Shown: positions 8,287-17,444 of the stretch, one piece after another
Layout: each line of letters starts with the position of its first letter
Numbering within the stretch: the first letter of the stretch is position 1
Source of the DNA: Lentzea sp033794685
GTDB taxonomy: Bacteria; Actinomycetota; Actinomycetes; Mycobacteriales; Pseudonocardiaceae
DNA length: 64,000 bases
Assembly: GCA_033794685.1 (NCBI GenBank)
Contig: JARAYZ010000002.1
Strand: one strand, 5' to 3'
Program-made: the position numbers and the translations under genes
Notes under the pieces: model-generated
Database searches by the model: none
Told to the model about the DNA's origin: nothing
What the model saw: only the letters and a program-made list of their open reading frames with translations

Positions 8287-8331
8287 CCGGATTTCAGGAC
8301 GCGATCATGATCGATGCGGCAGGCTGCTCCC

Positions 8332-9003
8332 ATGCGCGTGCTCGTGGTGGAAGACGACCCCCGCCTCGCCGACCTGCTCACCCGCGGCCTGACCGCCGAG
8401 GGGTTCGCGGTCGACGTGGAGCGCACCGGCACGGACGGGCTGTGGCGGGCGCGCGAGCACCCGTACGACGTGATCGTCCTCGACATCATGCTGCCGGGCC
8501 TCAACGGCTACCGGGTCTGCCAGGAGCTGCGGAACGCGGGCGTGTGGACGCCGATCCTCATGCTCACCGCGAAGGACGGCGAGTTCGACGAGGCCGAGGG
8601 CCTCGACACCGGCGCGGACGACTACCTGACCAAGCCGTTCTCGTACGTGGTGCTGGTGGCCCGGCTCCGCGCGCTGGGCAGGCGGTCGCGCACCGCCCAG
8701 CCGGTGCTGCTGCGGGCGGGCGACCTGGTGCTCGACCCGGTCAGCCGGGAGTGCCACCGGGGCACCACGCGGATCGACCTGAAGGCGAAGGAGTTCTCGG
8801 TGCTGAACTTCCTGCTCCGGCACGCGGGTGAGGTCGTCACCAAGTCGGAGATCATCGACGGGGTGTGGGACGCGGCCCAGGACCCCGACCCCAACCTCGT
8901 CGAGGTCTACATCAGCGCGCTGCGCCGCAAGATCGACACGCCGTTCGACCGGCGGAGCATCACGACCGTGCGCGGCGTCGGCTACCGGCTGGCGGACCGA
9001 TGA
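8332..9003 (+). CDS. OmpR/PhoB-family response regulator
   Basis: 223 residues from ATG 8332 ('MRVLVVEDD'); an in-frame start at 8314 adds six residues with no better ribosome site. Receiver domain 1-115: acidic pocket E7/D8/D9, phosphoacceptor D51 in 'VIVLDIMLPG', T79 and K101 ('TKPF'). Winged-helix DNA-binding domain ~127-223 with 'LKAKEFSVLNFLLRHAGEVVTKSEIIDGVWD...NLVEVYISALRRKID...RSITTVRGVGYRL'. It overlaps the sensor kinase by ATGA. The target genes are unknown; direct repeats upstream suggest that it controls its own operon. Confidence 0.97.
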   Translation: MRVLVVEDDPRLADLLTRGLTAEGFAVDVERTGTDGLWRAREHPYDVIVLDIMLPGLNGYRVCQELRNAGVWTPILMLTAKDGEFDEAEGLDTGADDYLTKPFSYVVLVARLRALGRRSRTAQPVLLRAGDLVLDPVSRECHRGTTRIDLKAKEFSVLNFLLRHAGEVVTKSEIIDGVWDAAQDPDPNLVEVYISALRRKIDTPFDRRSITTVRGVGYRLADR

Positions 9004-10436
9004 GGTCCCTCCAGTTCAAGGTGACCGCACTGGCCACGGTGTTCACCGGCGTGCTGATCGGCCTCGCCGGGATGCTGATGCTGGTGTCGCAACGGCAGGA
9101 GATCGCCGTCCAGACCACGGACAACTCGCGGGTGCACTACATGTGCTCCACGCAGCAGTGCGTCGAGCTGTACCGGCAGGAGGCCGTCGCGACACCGGGG
9201 GTGTCGGTCCGGTACGCGAGCACCGAGGTGCGCCCTGCGCTGTCGCTGTGGCCGTTCACCGACGTCGCCGGCATCCGGTTCGAGCAGGTCGGCGACGGGC
9301 CGCGGCGCAGTGAGCAGCAGGCGCTGGTGATCGCCTCCGAGGCGCAACGGCAGCTGAACAGCTCCACGCTGTCGCTGCTCGGCGTGCTCGTGTCGATCGC
9401 CGCGCTGGTGTCGGTCACGGTGCTGGCCGCGACCAGCCGGGTGCTGCGGCCGGTGGAGGCGATGCGCGCCGAGGTGGCCGAGATCAACGAGAACAACCTG
9501 ACCCGGCGCGTCCCGGTGCCGTCCGCCGACAACGAGATCGCGAGGCTGGGCGCCACGCTGAACGAGACGCTCGACCGGGTGCACCGCGCCGTCGAGGACA
9601 CCCGCCGGTTCGTCGCGGACGCCTCGCACGAGCTGCGCAGCCCGCTCGCCGCGCTGCGAGCCGAGCTGGAGATCGCACTCCAGCACCCGCACATGGCCGA
9701 CTGGCCCACGGTCGTCAAAGCCGCGCTGGAGGACGCCGAACGCCTGCAGGAGCTGACCACGGACCTGTTGCTGCTGGCCAGACTGGACGCCGACGCACTG
9801 GACAAACAGGACACCGTGGACTTCAGCGCGGTGGTGCGCCGGGAGGTCGCCCGCCGGGCCACCGTCACCCTGGAAGCGGACGACGACGTGCTCGTCCCCG
9901 GCCGGCGCGCCCAGCTGTCCCGCCTGCTCGGCAACCTCCTCGACAACGCCGAACGGCACGCGGGCACCGAGGTGGTCGTGCGCCTGCGCGGTGGCACCTC
10001 CGCGACGCTCGAGGTCATCGACGACGGCCCCGGCATCCCGGAGGCGGACCGCGAACGCGTCTTCGACCGGTTCACCCGCCTCGACGAGGCCCGCACCCGT
10101 GCCGCGGGAGGCGCCGGCCTCGGACTCGCGATCGCCCGCCGCATCGCGACCCGGCACCAGGGCACGCTGGAGGCCACCGACACCGAAGGCTTCCGCGGCA
10201 TCCGGTTCGTGGCGACGATCCCGACCGGCATCCCGCAACCCAGGAAGGCCACCGTCGTGGCGCAGCAGCGCGCGGGTGACGAGGTGTGGCAGTTCCTCAA
10301 CGGCTCGATCGTGCCGACGCACGGGCACATCCCCGAACCGCGGCCGGTGCCGGAGCCGGAACTGGACTGGGACCTCATCTTCGGCGAGCACCAGCCGATG
10401 CACGCGCGGGCCACTCTGGCACGATCAAGGTCATGA
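9000..10436 (+). CDS. Membrane sensor histidine kinase, partner of the upstream regulator
   Basis: 478 residues from the ATG inside the ATGA overlap at 9000. TM1 is about residues 7-29. A roughly 90-residue extracytoplasmic sensor with two Cys (C49, C54) could form a disulfide. TM2 is about 123-145, followed by HAMP, HisKA with H210 in 'ASHELRSPL', and HATPase with 'NLLDNAERHA' (N box), 'DDGPGIP' (G1) and 'GGAGLGLAIA' (G2). A C-terminal tail of about 70 residues after the ATPase domain ('PQPRKATVVAQQ...', rich in Pro and charged residues) is longer than usual and has no known fold that I recognise. Its stop overlaps the next gene by ATGA. Confidence 0.96.
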   Translation: MRSLQFKVTALATVFTGVLIGLAGMLMLVSQRQEIAVQTTDNSRVHYMCSTQQCVELYRQEAVATPGVSVRYASTEVRPALSLWPFTDVAGIRFEQVGDGPRRSEQQALVIASEAQRQLNSSTLSLLGVLVSIAALVSVTVLAATSRVLRPVEAMRAEVAEINENNLTRRVPVPSADNEIARLGATLNETLDRVHRAVEDTRRFVADASHELRSPLAALRAELEIALQHPHMADWPTVVKAALEDAERLQELTTDLLLLARLDADALDKQDTVDFSAVVRREVARRATVTLEADDDVLVPGRRAQLSRLLGNLLDNAERHAGTEVVVRLRGGTSATLEVIDDGPGIPEADRERVFDRFTRLDEARTRAAGGAGLGLAIARRIATRHQGTLEATDTEGFRGIRFVATIPTGIPQPRKATVVAQQRAGDEVWQFLNGSIVPTHGHIPEPRPVPEPELDWDLIFGEHQPMHARATLARSRS

Positions 10437-10948
10437 AACGCGTCGTCATCCTGGGCCGCGGCGGCGCCGGGAAGTCCACCCTCGCGACCGCCCTGGGCAC
10501 CGCGACCGGACTCCCCGTCATCGAGCTCGACCAGCACTTCTGGAGCCCTGACCTGGAACCGACTCCCCACGACCTCTGGGCCATCGTCCAGGGTGAGCTC
10601 GCCACCGGGGACCGGTGGATCATGGACGGTGACCTGGGTCCGCACGACGTCCTGGAGGTGCGGCTCGCCAGGGCCGACACCGTGCTGCTGCTCGACTACT
10701 CCTTCCCGCGGTGCGCCTGGCGGGCGTTGCTCCGCTCGCGGGAGAAGGCCGAGTTCTGGCGCTGGGTGTGGTCGTGGCGCCGCAGGTCCCGGCCGCTGCT
10801 GCTCGACGCCGTCGCCGCTCACGCCGGGGACGCGCGGCTGCACGTGTTCCGCAGTCCTCGGGCTACGGCACGTTTCCTGCGGACGAACGTGCCCGGCGTC
10901 CACAAAGGACGTCCGGGCACGTTCAGCGGCAGGGCTCCTAAGGGGTGA
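10433..10948 (+). CDS. Small P-loop kinase-like ATPase (FlaR/adenylate-kinase-like)
   Basis: 171 residues. Walker A is 'GRGGAGKSTLA' (residues ~8-18), followed by 'LPVIELDQHFWSPDLEPTP', the pattern of FlaR-type 'DNA topology modulation' proteins and shikimate/adenylate-kinase-like enzymes. 'ADTVLLLDYSFPRCAWRALLRSR' corresponds to the Walker B strand and the basic lid. The phosphate acceptor is unknown. It starts within the kinase stop codon (ATGA), so it is translated with the two-component pair, an unusual third member. The last 11 bp overlap the end of the convergent CBM2 gene. Confidence 0.85.
   Translation: MKRVVILGRGGAGKSTLATALGTATGLPVIELDQHFWSPDLEPTPHDLWAIVQGELATGDRWIMDGDLGPHDVLEVRLARADTVLLLDYSFPRCAWRALLRSREKAEFWRWVWSWRRRSRPLLLDAVAAHAGDARLHVFRSPRATARFLRTNVPGVHKGRPGTFSGRAPKG
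10888..10921. terminator. Stem-loop between convergent genes
   Basis: A long GC stem (14 paired positions, one bulged base) with loop ACAAA, built from CGTGCCCGG..GTCC and its complement. It sits at the end of the P-loop kinase gene and just past the end of the convergent CBM2 gene, so it could act for both. No U-run follows. Confidence 0.5.
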
Positions 10949-12602
10949 CCGGAGCGTTCGTCAGGCCCTTCACCGCCCCCGTCACGGTGTTCGAGGCGTA
11001 GACGACGTTGGGCAGCGCCGAGCACTTCGACACCGAGGAGACGTTGACGGCGTACTGGCCCACGCCGCCGAGGTCCGAACGGTTGTCGCGCCAGGTGTTG
11101 CCGCACCCGTTGGGCAGGGTGGGGGTCGTGCTGGTGTTGTGCGTCTCGTAGCCGTTGGCGAAGGTGCCGGGGCCGCGGAACGTGCCGGTGTTGTCCTCGA
11201 TCAGGTAGCCGATGCCCTTGACGTCGATCCAGGAGTCGGCCGAGTTCTGGCCGCTGATTCCCTGACCGTCGAACGTGTTGCCGCGGATGACCCCCTCGTA
11301 GGTGCCTTCCTTGACGTCGACGGCCTCGGCGGTGACGTTCGGGCCGATCTTGTTGTTCAGGACCTGGACGCGGTCGCTGCGGTCGATGCCGCCGTTGTTG
11401 CCGTGGCAGGCCCAGTTGGAGTTGGCGGAGCCGAGGTACACGCCCTCGCCGAAGCCGGGCTGCACGAGGCCGGTGTCGGTGATGGTGGAGTTGCGGATGA
11501 TGCCGTCGGCCGAGGAGCGGCGGAAGTGGACCGCCTCCTCGTCGAGGTGGTGCACCGAGACCCCGTCGATGGTGGTGTGGTGGGAGTTGTCGAGGACGAT
11601 GCCCTTCTTCGACTCCCGCACGGTGAACCCGGTGAGGTTCCAGTACGGGGAACCGAAGAGCCACAGGCCGTAGCCGGAGTCCCAGCCCGCGGTGGGCGCG
11701 GGACAGGACGGGGCGTCGCCGGTGGGGCCGTCGTTGATGATGACGGCGTCGCGCGGGCCGCTCAGGGTGATGCGCTGGGACGCCGTGCCCGCGCGGGCGT
11801 TGGCGACGAAGGAACCCCGGTAGGTGCCCGCCGCCATCGTGATCGTCTGGCCGGGAGCAGCCGCGGCCAGTGCCGCCTGGAGTTGTGCCGCGGTGGCCAC
11901 GTCCACGGTGCTGCCGCTGTTCGGGCTGGTCGTCGCGGTCACGGCGGTGCTCGCCGCCGACGTGTTGCCCGCCGCGTCCTTGGCGCGCACGGAGAACGAG
12001 TACGCGGTGGCCGGCGACAGGCCGTTGACGGTGGCCGAGGTGCCGGTCGTGGTCGTGCTGACCGCGTTGCCCAGCAACACCTCGTAGCCCGTGACACCGA
12101 CGTTGTCGGTCGACGCGGTCCACGCCAGCGACACCGAACTCGACGTCACGCCGGTGGAGCGCAGGCCCGCGGGCACGGTGGGTGCCTGCGTGTCGGCGGG
12201 CGGGGTGGTGCCGCCGCCGCACGAGGCGCCGTTGATCGTGCAGTTCGTCGGCAGGCTGCCGCCGGAGGCGTTGAAACCGAACTTCACGGACGCGCCTGGG
12301 TTGACCTTGCCGTTGAAGCCCGCGTTCGTGAACTTGTGGTGCTGGCCGGTCGACGTGCGGACCGAGCTCCACGAACTGGTGACCGTGGTGCCGGACGGCA
12401 GGTCGAACTCGATCGTCCACGACGTGCTCGCGGCGTCACCGGAGTTCGTGATCGTCACGTCCGCGCCGTAGCCGCCGTTCCACACGGACGTCTGCGTCAC
12501 CGCCGCCTTCAGCACGGGTGCGGCGGCCTGTGCGGACGCTCCGGTCAGCAGTGCCGCGACGGTCGCGGCCACGCCGGCGAGCGCCAGTGCCCGGGTGCGC
12601 AT
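10938..12602 (-). CDS. Secreted CBM2-FN3-parallel beta-helix protein (putative polysaccharide lyase/hydrolase)
   Basis: 554 residues from ATG 12602, which shares its A with the upstream gene's TGA (TGATG). A signal peptide occupies ~1-28 ('LALAGVAATVAALLTGASAQAAA'). A family-2 cellulose-binding module (~30-130) has 'TSVWNGGYGADVTITNSG', 'SWTIEFDLPSGTTVTSSWSS' and Trp residues on the binding face. A fibronectin-III domain (~140-230: 'APTVPAGLRSTGVTSSSVSLAWTAS') follows. A right-handed beta helix (~240-550) has repeated 'GIIRNSTITDTG', 'VIRGNTFDGQG' and 'YLIEDNTGTF' coils; the pattern is that of pectate lyase-like or chondroitinase-B-like folds. No catalytic triad can be assigned by eye. It probably attacks a plant polysaccharide while CBM2 holds it to cellulose. 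Confidence 0.88.
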   Translation of the reverse strand: MRTRALALAGVAATVAALLTGASAQAAAPVLKAAVTQTSVWNGGYGADVTITNSGDAASTSWTIEFDLPSGTTVTSSWSSVRTSTGQHHKFTNAGFNGKVNPGASVKFGFNASGGSLPTNCTINGASCGGGTTPPADTQAPTVPAGLRSTGVTSSSVSLAWTASTDNVGVTGYEVLLGNAVSTTTTGTSATVNGLSPATAYSFSVRAKDAAGNTSAASTAVTATTSPNSGSTVDVATAAQLQAALAAAAPGQTITMAAGTYRGSFVANARAGTASQRITLSGPRDAVIINDGPTGDAPSCPAPTAGWDSGYGLWLFGSPYWNLTGFTVRESKKGIVLDNSHHTTIDGVSVHHLDEEAVHFRRSSADGIIRNSTITDTGLVQPGFGEGVYLGSANSNWACHGNNGGIDRSDRVQVLNNKIGPNVTAEAVDVKEGTYEGVIRGNTFDGQGISGQNSADSWIDVKGIGYLIEDNTGTFRGPGTFANGYETHNTSTTPTLPNGCGNTWRDNRSDLGGVGQYAVNVSSVSKCSALPNVVYASNTVTGAVKGLTNAPVTP

Positions 12603-14902
12603 CAGTTGCCTCCGCAGGGGTTGCCGTTCACGGTGCAGCCGGTCGGGAGGCCGGTGCCCGAGGCGTTGAAGCCGAACTTCGTGCTGGCACCGGGTTTCAC
12701 GGCACCGTTGAAGCCCGCGTTCGTGAACCTGTGGTGCTGGCCGGTCGACGTGCGGACCGAACTCCACGAACTGCTGACCGTCGTGCCCTGTGGCAGGTCG
12801 AACTCGATCGTCCACGACGTCGTCGCGGTCGCGCAGCCGTTGGTGAGCGTCACGTCGGCGCCGTAACCGCTGCTCCACACCGAGGTCCGCGTGATCTTGG
12901 CGGTGAGGCACGAGCCCGACGGCGGAGCGGTCGTCGTGGTCGTCGATGTCGTGGTGGTGGTCGTGGCGGTCGTCGTCGTGGTGGTGCTGGTCGGCGGGGT
13001 TCCGTTGAGGGACTTGAGGAACAGCGACGCCGCCGAGTCGGTCCTGGTCGCGTCCACGCCGTGGCCGCCGGTGAAGTCGCGCTGCTCGTTGCGCGCCCAG
13101 TCGGTGATCGGCGTACCACCGATGTCGAGGTGCTGGTACGTCGTGCCGTTCCAGCCGAACTGGTAGATCCGCGAGCGGTCGGCGTAGAAGTCGGTGAACG
13201 GGCCGCCGGTCGCGGTCTGCTTCGTCATGGTGTTGTTGAAGAAGACGTTCTGGGGACCGGACCCGCCGGACCACTTGACGGCCTTCTTGCCCGCGCCCCA
13301 CCAGATCGGGAACCAGTGGGAGTCGTCGGGACCGCCGCCGCCCTCCTCACCGCAGTTGGCGCGGCAGTTGCCCGAGCGGTGTGCGTAGGGCACCCGGACG
13401 GTGTTGTTCTCGAAGAGGTTGTGGCGTTCCCAGCCGCCGTGCAGGTTCAGGTCGGAGTCGAAGTCGTTGCCCACCACGACGTTGCCCGAAGCGGACCGCT
13501 GGAACGTGAAGTGCCGCAGGTTGCGCGAGGTGTTCCCGGCGTAGAGCGAGTCCCACACGCGTGAGCCGCGGAAGTAACCGTTGCCGCCCTTGCCCTTGTT
13601 CCACGAACCGTCGAGCTCGTTGTTCACGATCTGCAGGTTCTTGGCCTCCTCCGTGACGATCGGGTGCGACCCCGTCATCTCGGCACGGACGCCCTTCACC
13701 CACGAGTTCGCCGCCCACTTGAAGACGATGCCGTGCATCGCGGCGGCCGGCGCCATGTTGCCGTAGTTGTTGACGGAGTCGGCCTGGTCGAGGCCCGGCA
13801 TCGCCTGCGTGAAGCCGAAGTCCTCGAAGCCGACACCGACGACGGGGTCCACGATCGGGGACACCTTCGAGTCGTAGGTCACCCCTCCGATCGCCGGGGA
13901 ACCGTCCGAAGTGGAGTTGACCGGCACGTCGAACTCCAGCGGCTTGTCGAGCGTGACCGCGGCGCCCGACACCGACGCCACGGTGAAGATCTGCTGGCGC
14001 ATGTGCATGTTGAGCAGGGGGAACTCGGTGCCGGTGGCCTTCTGCTGCTCGTAGAACCTGACCGAGTTCGCGGCCCGCACGTTGACGAGCATCCCCGCCT
14101 TGACCGCACCGGCCGAGGCGACGGTGACGGTGCGATCACCCGCCTTCGCGGCCGCGCTCACCTTCACGCCGGCCTTCCAGTGCACGTTCACCGTGCCCTC
14201 GAAGATGTCCTTGCGGTTCTCCGGCGCCGCCGCGTAGTCGCTCGCGTAACTGGCGTGCACACCACGCGACTGCACGCGGAACAGGCCGCGGCCCGGCCAC
14301 AGCCAGCCGCCCTTGCCCTGCCCGGACGTCATGCCGTCCCCGTCCCAGTCCGAACCGTCCGGGGTCAGGGAGTCGTACAGGGTGGTCGCGTCCGGCCGGA
14401 AGGTGATCTTCGTGGCGTCCCTGCCGGCACCGCGGATGATCAGGTGGTCGGCGTCGGCGTGCAGTTCCCTCGACACCGCCAGCTCACCGGCGGGCAACGT
14501 GATCAGGCTCAGCTTGGCGTAGCTCGCCGACGGCGAACAGGTCGTCCTGATCGAGTCGATGGCCGCCTGCAGGCCCGCCGAGTCGTCCTGTCCGTCGTTC
14601 GGCCTCACGGCGAACTGGCTTGCCAGTTCGGCCGCGGTGATCTGGCACGCCGCATCGGCGTTGATCTCCCCGGCACCGGGGAGGTTCTGCCCTCCGCGAT
14701 ATCCGGCTTTGCTCCAGTCGTACAACCCGGAGACCGGTGCCCGGCGATTTCCCGCCGAGGTGTCCACGCCGGTGAGCGCGCCCGCGCCGGGTGCCGCGTC
14801 GGCGGGTTCGGCCGCGTTCACCAGCACGGCGATGCCCGCCGCGGCGACTGCGCCCACGATGCCGAGCACCGCTGCTCGTCGTAGGCCTTGACTTCGGGAC
14901 AC
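12602..14902 (-). CDS. Secreted pectate-lyase-like protein with C-terminal CBM2
   Basis: 766 residues from GTG 14902, which follows GGAGG by five bases. The signal peptide is ~1-37. The N-terminal half opens with 'VRPNDGQDDSAGLQAAIDS', the usual entry to a right-handed beta-helix (pectate_lyase_3 type). The centre has 'NNELDGSWNKGKGGNGYFRGSRVWDSLYAGN', 'NLRHFTFQRSASGNVVVGNDF' and 'NLHGGWERHNLFENN', a block typical of DUF4955-type polysaccharide enzymes. A pure Thr/Ser linker (~residues 635-660) leads to a CBM2 (~665-766) nearly the same as that of the next gene. The two proteins are translationally coupled and probably act on the same cell-wall polymer. Confidence 0.88.
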   Translation of the reverse strand: MSRSQGLRRAAVLGIVGAVAAAGIAVLVNAAEPADAAPGAGALTGVDTSAGNRRAPVSGLYDWSKAGYRGGQNLPGAGEINADAACQITAAELASQFAVRPNDGQDDSAGLQAAIDSIRTTCSPSASYAKLSLITLPAGELAVSRELHADADHLIIRGAGRDATKITFRPDATTLYDSLTPDGSDWDGDGMTSGQGKGGWLWPGRGLFRVQSRGVHASYASDYAAAPENRKDIFEGTVNVHWKAGVKVSAAAKAGDRTVTVASAGAVKAGMLVNVRAANSVRFYEQQKATGTEFPLLNMHMRQQIFTVASVSGAAVTLDKPLEFDVPVNSTSDGSPAIGGVTYDSKVSPIVDPVVGVGFEDFGFTQAMPGLDQADSVNNYGNMAPAAAMHGIVFKWAANSWVKGVRAEMTGSHPIVTEEAKNLQIVNNELDGSWNKGKGGNGYFRGSRVWDSLYAGNTSRNLRHFTFQRSASGNVVVGNDFDSDLNLHGGWERHNLFENNTVRVPYAHRSGNCRANCGEEGGGGPDDSHWFPIWWGAGKKAVKWSGGSGPQNVFFNNTMTKQTATGGPFTDFYADRSRIYQFGWNGTTYQHLDIGGTPITDWARNEQRDFTGGHGVDATRTDSAASLFLKSLNGTPPTSTTTTTTATTTTTTSTTTTTAPPSGSCLTAKITRTSVWSSGYGADVTLTNGCATATTSWTIEFDLPQGTTVSSSWSSVRTSTGQHHRFTNAGFNGAVKPGASTKFGFNASGTGLPTGCTVNGNPCGGN

Positions 14903-15154
14903 GCATGCCTCCAGGGACTGTTCGGGCCGCGGTTGTGGGGCGGCTCACACCGCGGAGTCGAATTGTGAATAACCCACCAAGTCCCCGTCAACAATTCTCT
15001 CGTAATCCACAACAATGTTCGAGCATGTGAACATCAGATATGTGAAATAGGGAATCGACAACGTTTGCAGAACTCTATTCAACGAATTCCGAGGCACCCT
15101 GAATCAGAATTGGCGGACTCCCGGTCCGCGGTCAGCCCGGCAGCGGGGGCGGTG
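14903..15154. promoter_or_regulatory. AT-rich promoter region of the CBM2 gene pair
   Basis: This 252-bp gap has no gene. Its centre (14955-15125) is much more AT-rich than the surrounding DNA, as expected for a regulated promoter. It holds GACAACGTTTGC (15057-15068), one arm of the GACAACGTTGTC palindrome seen intact before the GH32 gene at 57.6 kb, and two TGTGAA words (15036 and 15051). A LacI-family repressor site is a possibility, not more. Confidence 0.35.
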
Positions 15155-16528
15155 TCACGCCGATGGTCCGGCGATCTTCAGAGCCGCCATCACCTCGTCG
15201 GCCGCCCTCTCGCCGGACGTGATCGCACCGTCGACGTGGCCGTTCCAGACGGACGCGGTCTCGGCTCCCGCCCAGTGCACGCTGCCGGTCGTGGCACGCC
15301 AGCCGTGCTCGCCGTACTGCGCCCAGCCACCGGGGTACACGAAGCACGCGCGACCCCCGATGGTCCAGCCGTCCTCGGACCAGGCCGTCTCGGCGTAGTC
15401 GATCGGCATCCGCGCTCGCGGCCCGGCGACCTCGGCCAGCGCGGCGAGGACCTCGGTGCGGCGGACGTCGTCGGGCGCGGCGGCCCAGCGGTCCACGCGG
15501 TCGCCCTGGACGAACGCGGCGAGCACGCCCCGGGACGCGTCCTGCGGCGAGTTGTCGACCACCACGCCCACCGGGCCGCGGCCGTGGAAGGTGGCGATGC
15601 CGGAGCGGTTCTTCTTGCGCCAGAACGGTTCCTCGTACACCGCGTGGATCTTCGAGACCCGGCCCATCGGCGTGTGGCCCGTCCAGCCGCGCCGCGCGGA
15701 CGGCAACGCGGGCTCGAACCCGATCCGTCCCAGCGCTGCCGGGGGCACGGTGACGATCACCCGCCGCGCCCGCACCACCGCCTTGCCCGTGACCACCTCG
15801 GCGCCGTCCGCACCGTGCCGGATCGTCAGCACCGGTTCGCCGAGCCGGACGGTCGAGGACTCGGCCAGCGCCACCGCCAACGCGTCCGCGCCGCCGGCGA
15901 AACGGGAGTTCCCGGAGGTGTCCACCAGCGGGGCGTAGCCGCCCGCCGAGGCGATGGAGAACAGCACGTGGAAGAACGAGACCTCCCTCGGTTCGCAACA
16001 CCACACGCCCTGCACCATCAGCGCCAGCCTGCGGTGCGCGTCCTCGTCGCCGGTCTGCGCGAGGAAGAACTCCTCGGCCGACATCTCGTCGAGCACCTCG
16101 AAGTTCGGCGTCAGCCAGGGCTGTTCCCGGTCGACGGCCGCCGAGAGCTCGTCGAGCAACGCGGTGACCCGCCCGAACTCGGCCAGACCCGGACCGGTCT
16201 GCGGCGTCGCGCCGGAGTGCTCGGCGCGGGTGCCGTCGTGCCAGACCTCGACGTGCCCGCCCGTCTCCCAGACCGGGAACGTCGCGCAGCCGAACCGCGC
16301 CGCGATTTCGTGGAACCGCTTCTGCGAGGGCCCGATCCACTGACCGCCGTGATCAACGCGCACCCCGGACGGCAGCACCTCGCTGACCACCCGGCCGCCC
16401 ACACGGTCTGCGGCCTCCAGGACCACGACACCGGCTCCGGCGGCCGTCAGACGGGACGCGGCGGCCAGGCCCGCGTAGCCGGCACCGACGATCACGACAT
16501 CGGTGGAATGCTGCTCCAGTCCAGTCAC
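15155..16528 (-). CDS. Flavin monoamine oxidase family protein
   Basis: About 457 residues if GTG 16528 is the start (just before the FAD motif; an upstream TTG at 16564 is less likely). The N-terminus has the dinucleotide fold 'DVVIVGAGYAGLAAASRLTAAGAGVVVLEAADRVGGRV', then 'GVRVDHGGQWIG'. The C-terminus has 'GSVHWAGAETASVWNGHVDGAITSGERAA', the second FAD motif. The K-x-x-x conserved Lys region and 'YPGGWAQYGEHG' fit amine oxidases (MAO/putrescine oxidase type). The amine substrate is unknown. It ends a co-directional run with the genes at 16586 and 17445. Confidence 0.92.
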   Translation of the reverse strand: MTGLEQHSTDVVIVGAGYAGLAAASRLTAAGAGVVVLEAADRVGGRVVSEVLPSGVRVDHGGQWIGPSQKRFHEIAARFGCATFPVWETGGHVEVWHDGTRAEHSGATPQTGPGLAEFGRVTALLDELSAAVDREQPWLTPNFEVLDEMSAEEFFLAQTGDEDAHRRLALMVQGVWCCEPREVSFFHVLFSIASAGGYAPLVDTSGNSRFAGGADALAVALAESSTVRLGEPVLTIRHGADGAEVVTGKAVVRARRVIVTVPPAALGRIGFEPALPSARRGWTGHTPMGRVSKIHAVYEEPFWRKKNRSGIATFHGRGPVGVVVDNSPQDASRGVLAAFVQGDRVDRWAAAPDDVRRTEVLAALAEVAGPRARMPIDYAETAWSEDGWTIGGRACFVYPGGWAQYGEHGWRATTGSVHWAGAETASVWNGHVDGAITSGERAADEVMAALKIAGPSA

Positions 16529-16585
16529 GGCACACACGATGGGCAACGCCGACCCACCAGTCAAGGCACCGGAAAGAATCGCGAT

Positions 16586-17443
16586 TCAGCCGGGCAGCAA
16601 CCGGTGGATCACGGGAATCAGCACCGACCTCGGCGGATCCCAGACGTGCCGGTCCTCGAACCGCCACGCGTACGTCAACGCGCCGTCACGAACGCAGTCG
16701 AGCAGGCCGGGCGCCGAGAGCTCGGCCGCCGACCACTCGTAGAGCCGCCGCAACCGCGGCACGATCATCCCGAAGTCCACGAGCCGGGCGAACCCGTGCT
16801 CCTGGCCCAGGTAGTACGGGACGTCGTCGCGCAGCGGGTACTCGTCCGGCAGCACGCGGGAGAGCTGCAGGAAGATCCCGGTCATGCCGAGCCTCGGGTC
16901 ACCGAGCACCGGCGCGAGCCCGCGCAACCAGCTCAGCGACAACCGGGGCGCGGCCACCAGCGCGTGCGTGTAGAGCACCCTGCACAGGATGACGTTCATG
17001 AAGAACCGCTCCGGCTCGTTCTCGGCGCCGGCCTGCTCGCGGTGCTCCAGGTAGGCCGCGACCACGCTCCCGTTGTGCGCCCGGTACCAGGCCTGAGCGG
17101 TCGGGTCGCGCGCGAACGCGAGCCAGTGGGCGGCCGTGCGCGACGACGGCGGACCGCCCAGCCCGCCGCTCAGGCCCACCGCCTCACACCCGTCGCGGAG
17201 GATCCGCTCGTTCACCGCCCGCCACCACGGACTGCCGGGACGCGCGTGGAACGCCGGTCGCAACACGCCCCGCCGCAGCTGCCAGCGCATGAACGACCGC
17301 GCCGCCCGCCGGAACGGCAGGTGCTGAGGCGCCTGGCCGAACGGGCCGTGGTAGCAGCGTTCCATCAACGCCAGGCGGCCGGTGGGGTCGTCGCGGACCG
17401 CGGCCACCTGCTGCTCGGCCCAGGCCGCGGCGTCCGGCACCAC
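16586..17443 (-). CDS. Conserved protein of unknown function
   Basis: 285 residues, largely helical, starting at GTG 17443, one base after the stop of the gene upstream (TAG-C-GTG). Features: an N-terminal 'ALMERCYHGPFGQAPQHLPFRRAARSFMRWQLRRGVL' with basic/aromatic character, many Trp, and several Tyr-rich helices ('DVPYYLGQEHGFARLVDFGMIVPRLRRLYEW'). There is no signal peptide or TM helix. I do not recognise a domain. The tight spacing to its neighbours argues for shared expression with the amine oxidase. Confidence 0.75.
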   Translation of the reverse strand: MVPDAAAWAEQQVAAVRDDPTGRLALMERCYHGPFGQAPQHLPFRRAARSFMRWQLRRGVLRPAFHARPGSPWWRAVNERILRDGCEAVGLSGGLGGPPSSRTAAHWLAFARDPTAQAWYRAHNGSVVAAYLEHREQAGAENEPERFFMNVILCRVLYTHALVAAPRLSLSWLRGLAPVLGDPRLGMTGIFLQLSRVLPDEYPLRDDVPYYLGQEHGFARLVDFGMIVPRLRRLYEWSAAELSAPGLLDCVRDGALTYAWRFEDRHVWDPPRSVLIPVIHRLLPG

Positions 17444-17444
17444 G

